Counted from the stretch's first letter, positions 8,283-16,920 are shown. The stretch is 44,059 nucleotides of DNA from Sedimentisphaerales bacterium (GCA_016927855.1 JAFGLV010000136.1:1-44059), one strand, 5' to 3'. The notes: a model not told the origin generated them from the letters alone. Made by a program: numbers and translations.

Positions 8283-9995
8283 CTATCCCGTCAACAATTC
8301 GAACTGCTCCTTGCTCAGGCACTGGCGGAGTTTCTGCAGCGCGGTCAGTTCGATCTGGCGGATACGCTCTTTGGTCAGGCCCAGTTCGTCGCCGATCTGC
8401 TTGAGGGTCTTGGTCTTCTTACGCACCGACGTGCTCAGCAGGCCGAAATGGTGGAGGATGACGTACTGCTCGCGCTCGTCGAGCTCTTCGCGAATGACCT
8501 CGGCCAGGCTCTGGCGGGTGCGCTCGATGGCCAGCACGTCGGCGGTCGTCTCGCGCAGACCGCGCTGGATCGTGGCGACCGACTCGGCCCGCTTGCGGGT
8601 CAGCTCGGTGCTGCGGCCCGAAACCTTGGCATATTCTTTGGCGATGTTCAGCGACGCGCGACGGCTGAAACGGAAGCCCTTGGTGTAATCGAACTCCTCG
8701 ACCGCCTGGATCAAAGCGAAGTTGCCCTTGCTGACGAGTTCGGCGAAGTTGGCGCCGTCGCCGGCGTGTTTGCTGGCGATGCTGACCACCAGTCTCAGGT
8801 TGGCCTCGATGAGAAGGCGATGGATTTCCTCGGCCTGCTCGACATAGCCCTCAAGCTGCACCAGCAGCGTGGCCGAGACGTTGCTCAGCTTGAGCCGGTG
8901 GCGCTCGGTCGCGACGAGGAACTTCAGGAAGTTGTACCGCCGGAACAACTCGATCTCCTGGTCGCGATTCAGAACCGGGGTGGTTTTGAGGATCTGCATG
9001 TACTCCGGCAGCAAAGCCTGGTTCGACGTTGCCGAAAGGTCCTTGCCGACCAGTCCGAAGGGGTCGACGCGCTTGTCGGGCTCAGGCGTGTCCAGTCGAA
9101 CGGGCGAGCCCAGAATGCATGTCCTGGCATCGTCGCGCAAGAACTCGTCACTGGGGACAAAGTCGATTCTCTTGGCCAGCAGCGCCATGGCGCGTCGCTG
9201 GTTGACGATGCGGTAGATCGTCGCGCGACTGCGGTCGAAGCGCTGCATCAACTGGCGCACGCCCAGTCCCTGCCGGTAAAGGCGGTACAGCTCCGCCGCC
9301 TCGGTGGGTTTCATCCGGCCCGAAGGTTTGCGAAAGATCGAGGTGCCATTCCGACTCTCGTAGTCGGCCAGCGTGTACCGCACCGTCTCGTGGGCCAGGC
9401 CGAATCTCTCGCTGACCTGTTCGATGATCTGGTGGCGCGATTCTTCGCTCTTGGCCGCGAGGCTGCGCGCCTGACGGATCACTTGCTGGCGTTCCTTGGC
9501 GGTCAACCTCCGGAATGCGCCGGCGCGCGCGACGAGGTCGGGATGGTTCTGCGCGAACCTGACCAGCGTCGATTCCAGGAAGCCGAGACGGTGGACGCCG
9601 TCTTCGAAGACGAACTTGCGCGCGAGCAGCCCACGTCTGCGCCAACGGCCGACGGTCTTGGTGGAGACTTTGAAGTGCTGCGCCACTTCCTCGGTCACGT
9701 AGACCCTCTCGTTCTGCTCGGACACAGGGGTCGCCAGCTTGCCGCTGAGCCTGGCGATGAACCGCTCCAAGTCGTCGCGCAGGTCCCGGCCGTCAATGAG
9801 TTCGTGGTCGAAGTCGCCTTGGGGATGAAAGCCGGTGATGTGGAAGCAGACGAAATCGAACGGATACTGCTTGCCCGGATCGATGAGCGCATGCAGCTTC
9901 TCGGCCGCCTCCAGGTCCTTACGCCGCTTGTCCTCCGGCGTGAACCGAAGCTGCATCAACAACTGCGCCAGATGATGGTTCCTGAGCTTTCTCAT
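8283..9995 (-). CDS. Sigma-70-like factor with N-terminal HTH-rich extension
   Basis: A 570-aa protein. The C-terminal half is sigma-70-like: a region 1.2-like segment (about 325-358), region 2 (394-460, with LIEANLRLVVSIASKH and LVSKGNFALIQAVEEFDYTKGF) and a well-kept region 4 (505-562, with LKQIGDELGLTKERIRQIE). The N-terminal 300 residues are atypical. They hold three predicted helix-turn-helix units: a MerR/excisionase-like one (97-125), one at 185-215 and a resolvase-like one (228-270). Region 2.3/2.4 reads FRFSRRASLNIAKEYAK, lacking the aromatic TYATWWIRQ-type residues used for -10 melting. It may be a planctomycete-specific alternative sigma factor or a sigma-derived regulator. The start is supported by an extended -10 only 15 nt upstream, implying a nearly leaderless mRNA. 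Confidence 0.8.
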   Translation of the reverse strand: MRKLRNHHLAQLLMQLRFTPEDKRRKDLEAAEKLHALIDPGKQYPFDFVCFHITGFHPQGDFDHELIDGRDLRDDLERFIARLSGKLATPVSEQNERVYVTEEVAQHFKVSTKTVGRWRRRGLLARKFVFEDGVHRLGFLESTLVRFAQNHPDLVARAGAFRRLTAKERQQVIRQARSLAAKSEESRHQIIEQVSERFGLAHETVRYTLADYESRNGTSIFRKPSGRMKPTEAAELYRLYRQGLGVRQLMQRFDRSRATIYRIVNQRRAMALLAKRIDFVPSDEFLRDDARTCILGSPVRLDTPEPDKRVDPFGLVGKDLSATSNQALLPEYMQILKTTPVLNRDQEIELFRRYNFLKFLVATERHRLKLSNVSATLLVQLEGYVEQAEEIHRLLIEANLRLVVSIASKHAGDGANFAELVSKGNFALIQAVEEFDYTKGFRFSRRASLNIAKEYAKVSGRSTELTRKRAESVATIQRGLRETTADVLAIERTRQSLAEVIREELDEREQYVILHHFGLLSTSVRKKTKTLKQIGDELGLTKERIRQIELTALQKLRQCLSKEQFELLTG

Positions 9996-10009
9996 TTCAC
10001 TAAATGTCT

Positions 10010-10018
10010 ATTATACCA
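10010..10018 (-). promoter_or_regulatory. Extended -10 promoter of the sigma-like gene
   Basis: On the minus strand the sequence reads TGGTATAAT, a perfect TATAAT with the extended TGn motif. It ends 14 nt before the ATG at 9995. No good -35 is visible, as usual for extended -10 promoters. Transcription would start about 8 nt before the ATG and there is no Shine-Dalgarno sequence, so translation is probably leaderless or nearly so. Confidence 0.6.
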
Positions 10019-10199
10019 GGTCTGGGCCGGAGTGGAAGGGGCTTTCGCCTGCCGAAGGGCAGGGCGGGAGGCAAAGCTGGTCCATTCTTGAATGTCGCGG
10101 GTCCCTGTCGATTGCGTTGTTGCGGTGAGGGCGTCATACTACTGCCCCGGGTGGGCCGCACGTCGGCCGGCGCCGGCAGCAGAAACGTGAGCCAGAACG

Positions 10200-10904
10200 A
10201 TGAAGACGGATTTTGACTACTACAATTCGCACTACAGGCATGTGAATCCGGATTTCGACGCGGAGCGGTTTCGACAGATCGTTCTACACGAGCACCGTGA
10301 CGTACTGGGCCGGGACAAACGCATCCTGGATGTCGGCTGCGGCACAGGATTCCTTCTCAAAGCACTCGAATTGGATGGGTACGAGCATTTGTGGGGCGTC
10401 GAGGTGGACGAGCGCCAGCACGGCGAGGCCTGCCGCCGCCTCGAACACGCGCAAGTGACGCATCAGGACGCCTCCGAGTTTCTGCGGAGCTGCCGGGAGA
10501 GGTTCGACGTCATCTTCTTCTACGACCTGATCGAGCACATCGCCAAGGAGCGGATCGTCGTCTTGCTCCGCCTGGCACGTGCGTGCCTGGACGAGGATGG
10601 CGTGCTGATTATCAAAACGCCCAACGCCGATTCTCCTCTCTTCGGCACGAAGATGCGCTACATCGACTTCACCCACGAGGTCATGTTCAACGAGGACAGC
10701 ATCAGGATGGTGCTCAGGCAGGCGGGCTTCGAGCGGATCGAATGCCGAGCGACGCGCCGCCCGCCGGGCGCGCGTCAGTTCGTCGCCAGCATCATGCAGG
10801 CGGTGGCGAACCTGTTTCCGAGGTTCTATCTGTTCGCGTATTTCGGCCCGCCCGCGCTGCGCTGGATTCTCACCCCTAACTTCATCGCGCTGGCGAGAAA
10901 GTAG
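10200..10904 (+). CDS. Class I SAM-dependent methyltransferase
   Basis: A 234-aa enzyme of the Methyltransf_11/23 type. Motif I is ILDVGCGTGFLL (about residues 42-53), an acidic residue ends strand 2 (GVEVDE), and a post-I/II segment DVIFFYDLIEHI follows, typical of ubiquinone/cell-envelope methyltransferases with the DLIEHI variant. The conserved later stretch LIIKTPNADS...YIDFTHEVMFNEDSIRMVL resembles methyltransferases found in polysaccharide and surface-sugar clusters. The substrate is unknown; no glycan cluster is adjacent. There is no strong Shine-Dalgarno before the ATG. It converges with the corrinoid gene. Confidence 0.85.
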   Translation: MKTDFDYYNSHYRHVNPDFDAERFRQIVLHEHRDVLGRDKRILDVGCGTGFLLKALELDGYEHLWGVEVDERQHGEACRRLEHAQVTHQDASEFLRSCRERFDVIFFYDLIEHIAKERIVVLLRLARACLDEDGVLIIKTPNADSPLFGTKMRYIDFTHEVMFNEDSIRMVLRQAGFERIECRATRRPPGARQFVASIMQAVANLFPRFYLFAYFGPPALRWILTPNFIALARK

Positions 10905-10908
10905 CAAG

Positions 10909-10937
10909 AGAAAAGGACAGCGCTGGACGCGCTGCCC
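10909..10937 (-). terminator. Intrinsic terminator of the corrinoid-protein gene
   Basis: On the minus strand a 9-bp stem, GGGCAGCGC paired with GCGCTGTCC (one G-U pair), has a 5-nt loop and is followed by TTTTCTC. It lies between two converging genes and has the U-tract only in the minus orientation. Confidence 0.7.
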
Positions 10938-11000
10938 TTGGAATGGTTGCTCTCATCACCGGTAGGGCGATGTGCATTGCGAGTAATCTGCCGGTCGGGC

Positions 11001-11627
11001 TCAGGCGACGAGGCGCTTGGCGGTATCGACCGCTGACGCCGCGTCGGGTGCGTAGCCCTGAGCGCCGATCTTCTGAGCGAAGTTCTCGGTCACCGGGGCG
11101 CCGCCGACCATGACCTTGGCGCTCACGCCGGCAGCCTGGAGCGCCTTGATGGTCTTCTCCATGCCCGGCATGGTGGTCGTCAGCAGCGCGCTCATCCCGA
11201 TAAGCTGGACCCCACGGGTCTTGGCCTCCTGCACGAATTTCTCGGGCGAGACGTCCACGCCCAGATCGATCACCTCGAAGCCGGCGCCCTTGAGCATCAT
11301 CGCGACGAGGTTCTTGCCGATATCGTGCAGGTCGCCTTGGACGGTTCCGATGACGAGCTTGCCGATGGGTTCGACGCCGGCCTTGACCAGCTCGGGCTCG
11401 AGCACCTCCATCGCCATCTTCATAGCCCGCGCCGCGATCAGGACCTCGGGGATGTAGATCTCGTTCTTCTTGAAGCGATCCCCCACGACATCCATGCCGG
11501 CGATGAGTCCCTGATCCAGCACGGTCTTGGGCGCGGTCCCCCCTTCGAGTGCGACCTTGGTGATGCTCACCGCGGTGGCCTGGTCTCCTTTGATGACGGC
11601 GTCCGCCAACGCTTTCAGATCTGCCAT
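11001..11627 (-). CDS. Corrinoid (B12-binding) methyltransferase component, MtbC/MttC/MetH-like
   Basis: A 208-aa cytoplasmic cobalamin carrier. Residues 1-85 are the helical B12-binding cap (B12-binding_2) and 88-208 the Rossmann B12-binding domain. The cobalt-ligand motif DxHxxG is D99-L-H101-D-I-G104 in VQGDLHDIGKNL, followed by the SALLTTTMPGM and VGGAPVT segments that hold the dimethylbenzimidazole tail. Such proteins accept a methyl group from methylamine, methanol, glycine betaine or methoxyaromatic methyltransferases. No partner methyltransferase (MttB, MtaB) or reactivating ATPase is next to it, so the donor cannot be named. GAGGTAGGT lies upstream of the ATG. Confidence 0.9.
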   Translation of the reverse strand: MADLKALADAVIKGDQATAVSITKVALEGGTAPKTVLDQGLIAGMDVVGDRFKKNEIYIPEVLIAARAMKMAMEVLEPELVKAGVEPIGKLVIGTVQGDLHDIGKNLVAMMLKGAGFEVIDLGVDVSPEKFVQEAKTRGVQLIGMSALLTTTMPGMEKTIKALQAAGVSAKVMVGGAPVTENFAQKIGAQGYAPDAASAVDTAKRLVA

Positions 11628-11727
11628 GTCTACCTACCTCAAATCCGTGTCCGTTATCTGTCTTCCCGACCCTGCAAAGGCCCAATTAAAGCGGCTCGAG
11701 CTTCTCTCGACAAGGAAAAAGCCTGGG

Positions 11728-11760
11728 CATTGATGATGGATAATGGATGATTGATGATTG
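11728..11760. repeat. Short TTGATGATTG-type direct repeats
   Basis: A run of related words (TTGATGATGG, ATAATGGATG, ATTGATGATTG) lies in the divergent intergenic space. It is low-complexity and probably part of a dispersed repeat. No function is assigned. Confidence 0.35.
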
Positions 11761-11796
11761 ACTTGGGGCCAGGAGAGGATACAGCTTCGCGGTGCG

Positions 11797-11825
11797 TTGA
11801 CCTCTTCGGTAGGCGTCTTTATACT
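11797..11825 (+). promoter_or_regulatory. Promoter of the CDF transporter gene
   Basis: TTGACC (11797-11802), an exact 17-nt spacer and TATACT (11820-11825), located 38 nt before the chosen ATG. Just downstream is an 8-bp palindrome, GTGTACAC (11841-11848), at the expected leader position, a possible regulator site. Confidence 0.65.
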
Positions 11826-11862
11826 GGATCGGAAGGCCGGGTGTACACGAGGTGGGAATTCG

Positions 11863-12819
11863 ATGGGCGGTCACGGCGCAAGACACGAAGGCAAAGGCGG
11901 GCACGGCCATCGTGGTCATACTCACGAGCATGGCTCGGATCTGCGTGCGCTGTCCCGCCGGCGGCTTTGGTGGGCGCTGGGGATCAACCTTGCCTTCCTG
12001 ATCGTCGAGGCCGTCGGCGGGCTGCTGACCGGCAGCCTGGCGCTGCTGGCGGACGCGGGCCACATGCTCACGGATGTGCTGGCTCTGGCTTTGGCGATCT
12101 TCGTGGCACATCTGGCCGTGCGCCCGGCGACGCCGGAGCGGACCTTCGGCTTCCTTCGCGCCGAGGTTATCGGGGCTTTCGTCAACGGTGCGACCCTGGT
12201 GGTGATCGTTGTGCTGATCTTCCGCGAAGCGGTGGCGCGGTTCGTCCATCCGCCGGCGGTCGAAGGGCTGGGGATGCTGATCGTCGCGGTCGCCGGGCTC
12301 CTGGCGAACCTGGCGACCGCCTGGGTCCTCTGGGCCAGCCGCAAGGAGAACGTCAATATCGAAGGCGCGTTCCTGCACATGGTCGCCGACGCGCTCGGGT
12401 CCGTCGGCGCGATCGTCGCTGGTCTGGTGATCCTGCTGACCGGCTGGATGCCCATCGATCCACTCGCGAGCCTCGTCATCGGCGCCCTGATCCTCGCCGG
12501 CAGCATCGCTCTGTTGCGCCGGACGCTCCACATCCTCATCAACGCGACGCCGGCCCACTTGGATTTCGGTCAGATCAAGGCGGCTCTCGAAGCCAACGAA
12601 CACGTCGCGGAGGTCCACGACCTGCACATCTGGTCCGTCACGACCAGCTTTCCGGTCCTGACCGCGCACATTCAGCTTAAGGGCGACTGTTGTGACACCC
12701 AACACTGGCAGGAATGCCTGCGCGAGATGCAGGACATGCTGCACGAGCGTTTCGACATCGTGCATGCGACCCTCCAGATGGAGCCGGAAGGCTACGCCAA
12801 GGACCACCGGCACCTGTAA
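11863..12819 (+). CDS. Cation diffusion facilitator (CzcD/ZitB-type) metal exporter
   Basis: A 318-aa inner-membrane Zn/Co/Cd-proton antiporter. The cytoplasmic N-terminus is His-rich (GGHGARHEGKGGHGHRGHTHEH), a metal-binding feature of ZitB/CzcD. Six membrane segments follow. The transport site is visible as HxxxD in TM2 (LLADAGHMLTDV) and in TM5 (FLHMVADALGS). The C-terminal metallochaperone-like domain (about 215-318) has VHDLHIWSVT, typical of the family. ATG 11863 is preferred: a GAGGTG site is 8 nt upstream and the His-rich tail then starts the protein. A longer in-frame reading from 11758 would run across the promoter. Confidence 0.93.
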   Translation: MGGHGARHEGKGGHGHRGHTHEHGSDLRALSRRRLWWALGINLAFLIVEAVGGLLTGSLALLADAGHMLTDVLALALAIFVAHLAVRPATPERTFGFLRAEVIGAFVNGATLVVIVVLIFREAVARFVHPPAVEGLGMLIVAVAGLLANLATAWVLWASRKENVNIEGAFLHMVADALGSVGAIVAGLVILLTGWMPIDPLASLVIGALILAGSIALLRRTLHILINATPAHLDFGQIKAALEANEHVAEVHDLHIWSVTTSFPVLTAHIQLKGDCCDTQHWQECLREMQDMLHERFDIVHATLQMEPEGYAKDHRHL

Positions 12820-12863
12820 ACGGGGAGCGCCATCAATCGCCTGGGGCGAACAGGGGAAATCGA

Positions 12864-12892
12864 TTGACACGCCTGTAACGAATTCCTAAGAT
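12864..12892 (+). promoter_or_regulatory. Promoter of the ETF module
   Basis: A consensus TTGACA (12864-12869), an exact 17-nt spacer and TAAGAT (12887-12892). It gives a GC-rich leader of about 150 nt before the EtfBA start at 13049, long enough for leader control, though no known riboswitch was recognised in it. Confidence 0.65.
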
Positions 12893-13048
12893 GCGCCATC
12901 TACCGCCAGGAGCACACGTGGTGGTCTAGTAGTTGGACGGTCCGTCGTAGGAACACCCGGTCGGCGCGTGCGGCCTGCCCGCACGTCTGGCGGCGCTCGA
13001 CGCGCTCGGGCTCGAGGGGTGTTTCTACTCATTGGGGAAAGATGGTCT

Positions 13049-15145
13049 ATGAGTGACTATATCGTTCTGGTCAAGCAGGTTCCCGACGTCTCGCAAATCA
13101 CCGACAACGCCTTCGACCCTGAGACCGGTACGCTCATTCGCACGCGGCTGGCCAGCGTGATCAACGAATTGGACGCCCAGGCACTGGCGTTCGCGCGGTA
13201 TATGAAGCAGATCAGCGGGGACCGCCAGGCCCGTATCATCGCGTTGACGATGGGCCCGCCGATGGCGGAAGAGGTGCTGCGCTACAGTCTGGCGCGTGCG
13301 GCCGACCAGGTCGTGCTGCTGACGGATCGCGCGCTGGGCGGCGCCGACACCTGGGCCACCGCCAATCCACTGGCGTTCGCCATTCGGCGGATCGTCAAAG
13401 AGATCCTCAAGTGCGGCGACGACTACTTCGTGGTGGCCGGCATGCAATCGGTCGATGGTGACACCGCCCAGGTGCCCGGCCAGATCGCTGAGGAACTGGG
13501 GCTGCCTTGCATCGCATATGCCACTGAGGCTCGCTACCAGAACAAGCGATTCGAGTTCACGCGGATCATCAGCGGCGGCAGCCAGACGGTGGCGACCAAG
13601 AAGATGCCGGCCGTGGTCACCGTTGCCAAATACGAATATCCGCTGTTCGCGACGTTTGCCGGCACACGGTGGGGCAACCAGGCCGACGTCATCAAGTGGG
13701 GCGCCGACGACATCAAGGCGACGTATATCGGCGCCAAGGGCTCCAAGACGGCGGTGATTCGTGTTTTCCCGCCGGGCAAGAGTACGCGTAAGTGCCGGGA
13801 GCTCAAGGACGCCCAGTCACTGGCGAAGATCGTTGTTGAGAGCTTCAAGAGCAGCAATGGCGATGGCGGCAAAGCAGACGAAGGCCCCGGTCCCTACGTG
13901 CTGCCCGCGCGACGCAAGAGCCTGTTGGAGCGTCCCCACGAGGCGACGAAGAAAGAGCAGGACGACTACGATATTCTAGCTGGCATCCTGAGGGATATGC
14001 AGATCACCGACGTCGCGCAGCTCGACGACGCGACCAGAGACAAGATCGTCGAGAAAGCCGGCGGCGCATTCCACCGCAAGGCGCTGGACGACATGACGAG
14101 CGGTTTCAATCTGGCCGAACCGGCCTTCAAGGGCGAGGTGTGGGTAGTCGCCGAGCACAGCGACAACGGCGTCGTTCATCCGGCCACGTTCGAGCTGACC
14201 GGCAAGGCTCGCGAACTGGCCGATTCGCTCGAAACGAAGGTCGGCGTGTGCGTCGCCGGCGCAAACGTTGCGCACATGGCCCAGGAACTGATCGCTGCGG
14301 GCGCCGACACGATCTATGCGATCGAGCACAAGCTGCTGAAGGAATTCGACCCCACGGCGTACCGCAAGGCGGTGTCCGACGCGATCGACAAATACGTGCC
14401 TCAGATCGTGCTGTACGCGGCCACCCCGCAAGGGCGGATGTTGGCGCCGATGGTCTCCTATCGGACCGGCTGTGGTCTGACCGCCGACTGCACCGGCCTG
14501 GACATTCGCGACAGCTCCCGCAAAGGCGATATCGGCCTGCTGCTCCAGACGCGCCCGGCGCTGGGCGGCAACGTCATGGCCACTATTCGTACGAAGAACT
14601 CGAGATCGCAGATGGCAACCGCGCGGCCGGGCGTGATGAAGCGCCTGCCCGCCGACCCGGACCGCAAGGGCAAGGTCGTCAAACACAAGGTCGAGCTGAC
14701 CGACGACGATGTCAGTCTCGAAATCATCAGCACTGAGTTGGGCACTGGAAACGTCAACTTCGGCGCCGAGGTCATCGTCTCCGGCGGCAAAGGGATGCAG
14801 AACCGCGATAATTTCGACAAGCTGCTCAAGTCGCTCTGTTCGGGTCTGGGCAAGCGGCTCGATACGCAGGTCGAGTTTGGCGCGTCACGCGCTGCGGTCG
14901 AGCAGGGCTTTGTCGAACGCGTGCACCAGGTAGGCCAGACCGGTACCGCAGTCGGTCCGAAGCTCTACGTTGCGATCGGCATCTCCGGTGCCATCCAGCA
15001 CATGATCGGCGTCGCCAACACCGAGACCATCGTCGCGATCAACAGCGACCACAACGCGCCGATCTTCAAGCAGTGCGATTACTACATCGTCGGGACCGCG
15101 GAAGACGTCGTCCCGCAATTGGTGCAGGCCCTGGCCCATGCGTGA
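13049..15145 (+). CDS. Electron transfer flavoprotein, EtfB-EtfA single-chain fusion
   Basis: A 698-aa protein carrying both ETF subunits in one chain. The beta half (about 1-265) starts SDYIVLVKQVPD and has the nucleotide-binding segment SVDGDTAQVPGQIAEELG (about 133-150). A charged linker (about 270-360) follows. The alpha half (about 362-698) ends in the FAD-binding ETF_alpha region (LYVAIGISGAIQHMIG, then VAINSDHNAPIF). It passes electrons from dehydrogenases to the ETF-QO encoded next door. The DGDTAQV motif resembles that of bifurcating EtfB, so a FixAB-like role is possible but unproven. ATG 13049 is chosen over an upstream in-frame reading because MSDYIVLVK is the conserved N-terminus. 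Neither half appears truncated. Confidence 0.9.
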   Translation: MSDYIVLVKQVPDVSQITDNAFDPETGTLIRTRLASVINELDAQALAFARYMKQISGDRQARIIALTMGPPMAEEVLRYSLARAADQVVLLTDRALGGADTWATANPLAFAIRRIVKEILKCGDDYFVVAGMQSVDGDTAQVPGQIAEELGLPCIAYATEARYQNKRFEFTRIISGGSQTVATKKMPAVVTVAKYEYPLFATFAGTRWGNQADVIKWGADDIKATYIGAKGSKTAVIRVFPPGKSTRKCRELKDAQSLAKIVVESFKSSNGDGGKADEGPGPYVLPARRKSLLERPHEATKKEQDDYDILAGILRDMQITDVAQLDDATRDKIVEKAGGAFHRKALDDMTSGFNLAEPAFKGEVWVVAEHSDNGVVHPATFELTGKARELADSLETKVGVCVAGANVAHMAQELIAAGADTIYAIEHKLLKEFDPTAYRKAVSDAIDKYVPQIVLYAATPQGRMLAPMVSYRTGCGLTADCTGLDIRDSSRKGDIGLLLQTRPALGGNVMATIRTKNSRSQMATARPGVMKRLPADPDRKGKVVKHKVELTDDDVSLEIISTELGTGNVNFGAEVIVSGGKGMQNRDNFDKLLKSLCSGLGKRLDTQVEFGASRAAVEQGFVERVHQVGQTGTAVGPKLYVAIGISGAIQHMIGVANTETIVAINSDHNAPIFKQCDYYIVGTAEDVVPQLVQALAHA

Positions 15146-15154
15146 AACGCCATA

Positions 15155-15190
15155 GGTTCTATCGGTCCTATTCGACCTATCGACCTATTG
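15155..15190. repeat. Short tandem CCTAT repeats between EtfBA and ETF-QO
   Basis: Four imperfect units (GGTTCTATC, GGTCCTATTC, GACCTATC, GACCTATTG) fill most of the 67-nt gap between the two genes. Probably a low-complexity dispersed motif. No coding or terminator structure was seen. Confidence 0.45.
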
Positions 15191-15212
15191 CCCATTGATT
15201 GAGGAAGAACAA

Positions 15213-16877
15213 GTGCCGAAGGACAATGAATACAACCGAGTGACGGTCCTGGTCGTGGGAGCGGGTCCAGCCGGACTGGCGACCGCGATTCAACTGAAGG
15301 TGCTCAAGGGCGACCTCGACGTGTGCGTCATCGACAAGGCGCAGGACCTGGGCAACCACAATCTCTCCGGTGCGGTCCTCGAGAAAGAGCCGTTGCACGC
15401 GCTGCTTGACGCCGCCAAGCCCGATTGGCGTGACAGCGACCAGGCCAGGGACGTTCTGGCCAACGTGATCGACAAAGACGACATCATGTTCCTGCTGGGC
15501 AAGAAGATGTCGTTCAACATCTTTGGGCTCCTGAAGATGGCACGGAGCATGGGGATCGGCTGGGGCCAGATGATCCATCACGGCGACTACTCCGTCTCCA
15601 TCAGCAAGCTCACCAAATGGATGGGCACGATCGCGCGCGATCTGGGCGCGGAGGTCCTGACGGGCTTTGCGGCCGACCACATTGTGTTCGACGCCACCGG
15701 TGCCGTCGGCGTCAAACTCGTTGACCAGGGTCTGGACAAGGAAGGGCACCAGCAGCCCAACTACGTCGAAGGCGAGACCATCGGAGCGAAGTTCATCGTG
15801 CTGGCCGAAGGCTGTGACGGCCTAGTCACCGAACGGTTCGTGGAAGCGGCCGGCCTCAAGCGCCAATCGCAACAGCTCTACTCGCTGGGCGTCAAGGAGC
15901 TGATCAAGGTCGCGCCGGAACAGTATGCCCGGTTTGCTTCGGGCCGGGTCGTTCACGCGATGGGCTATCCGATCTGGACGCCGGTCGTTGGTCCGGGCAT
16001 GTTTGGCGGCGGGATCGTCTACGCCGGCGCCCAGGACCATCTTTCGGTCGGCATGATCGTCGGTCTGGACTGGAAGTACCGCGACTTCAACGCGCAGGAC
16101 GCGCTGGTCCGCTTCAAGGAGCACAAGTTCGTCAAGCCGTTCATCGAAGGCGGCACGGTCGTCGAGGCCGGCGCCAAGATGATCCCGGAAGGGGGCTGGT
16201 ACGCCGTCCCGCGCGACCCGGCCACCGCCAGCATCGGCAAGGGCAACGTCATGATCCTCGGCGACAGCGCCGGCTTCGTGAACATGCTCAAGATCAAGGG
16301 CCTGCACAACGCCATCGATTCAGGCATCCAGGCCGCCAAGGCGATCGTCAGCACGCTGGACGAGCCCCAGAAGGCGGCCGAAGTGTACACCGACAACGTC
16401 GAAGCGTCAAACATCGCGGTGGAAATGAACGCGGCCAAGAACGCGCGGCAGGCGATTGCCAAGTTCGGCCCGCTTCAGGGCATGCCGCTCTCGGTCCTGG
16501 GCAAGTGGCTGCCCAAGTTCAAGGTCGAGCCCGACTACGAAATGCTGACGACGGCGCCCTATCGCCTCAAGCCCAACCAGAAGTTCGACAAGGACACCTT
16601 CACCGCCGTCGCGGCCACCGAGCACCGCGAGGAGCAGCCTTCGCACCTGACGATCCTCGACCGGACGATCTGCGACACGAAGTGCAAACCGGTCTTCGGC
16701 GCCCCGTGCATCACGTTCTGTCCGGCCGGCGTCTACGAGACGATCCACGACGAGGTCAAACCGGCCAATCCGTCGAACTGCCTGCACTGCAAGACCTGCC
16801 AGCGCAAGTGCCCCTTCGACAACGTCCGCTGGACCGCCCCCGAAGGCGGCGGGGGACCGCGCTACAAACGCATGTAG
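15213..16877 (+). CDS. Electron transfer flavoprotein-ubiquinone oxidoreductase (FixC-FixX fused)
   Basis: A 554-aa membrane-associated flavoprotein that oxidises reduced ETF and reduces quinone. The N-terminal FAD Rossmann motif is VLVVGAGPAGLATA (about 12-25), followed by GNHNLSGAVLE, typical of FixC/ETF-QO. The second FAD contact MILGDSAGFVNMLKIKGLHNA is intact. The C-terminal FixX-like ferredoxin domain has cysteines C503 (FCPAGVY) and C523, C526, C529, C533 (NCLHCKTCQRKC) for one [4Fe-4S] cluster. GTG 15213 is preferred since GAGGAAG lies 5 nt upstream; TTG 15195 is the alternative. It is co-transcribed with EtfBA and ends in a strong terminator. Its last 61 codons recur as a remnant at 20569-20757. 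Confidence 0.92.
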   Translation: MPKDNEYNRVTVLVVGAGPAGLATAIQLKVLKGDLDVCVIDKAQDLGNHNLSGAVLEKEPLHALLDAAKPDWRDSDQARDVLANVIDKDDIMFLLGKKMSFNIFGLLKMARSMGIGWGQMIHHGDYSVSISKLTKWMGTIARDLGAEVLTGFAADHIVFDATGAVGVKLVDQGLDKEGHQQPNYVEGETIGAKFIVLAEGCDGLVTERFVEAAGLKRQSQQLYSLGVKELIKVAPEQYARFASGRVVHAMGYPIWTPVVGPGMFGGGIVYAGAQDHLSVGMIVGLDWKYRDFNAQDALVRFKEHKFVKPFIEGGTVVEAGAKMIPEGGWYAVPRDPATASIGKGNVMILGDSAGFVNMLKIKGLHNAIDSGIQAAKAIVSTLDEPQKAAEVYTDNVEASNIAVEMNAAKNARQAIAKFGPLQGMPLSVLGKWLPKFKVEPDYEMLTTAPYRLKPNQKFDKDTFTAVAATEHREEQPSHLTILDRTICDTKCKPVFGAPCITFCPAGVYETIHDEVKPANPSNCLHCKTCQRKCPFDNVRWTAPEGGGGPRYKRM

Positions 16878-16881
16878 AAAT

Positions 16882-16920
16882 ACCCGGCGAGGCCTCCGCT
16901 GACCTCGCCGGGTTTCTTCT
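16882..16920 (+). terminator. Intrinsic terminator of the ETF module
   Basis: A perfect 10-bp stem, CCCGGCGAGG (16883-16892) and CCTCGCCGGG (16903-16912), with a 10-nt loop is followed by TTTCTTCT. It starts 5 nt after the ETF-QO stop codon. Confidence 0.85.

Noticed and set aside
8448..10091. A 547-codon open frame on the plus strand opposite the sigma-like gene
   Set aside because: It is antisense to a gene with clear sigma motifs, has no recognisable domains and is explained by high GC lowering stop-codon frequency. Similar long antisense frames at 11686-12870, 16505-18097, 25063-26157, 26212-27312, 30099-31418 and 38252-39757 were rejected for the same reason.
12893..13048. A riboswitch in the long leader of the ETF module
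   Set aside because: GC-rich hairpins are present but no conserved core of a known class could be matched.
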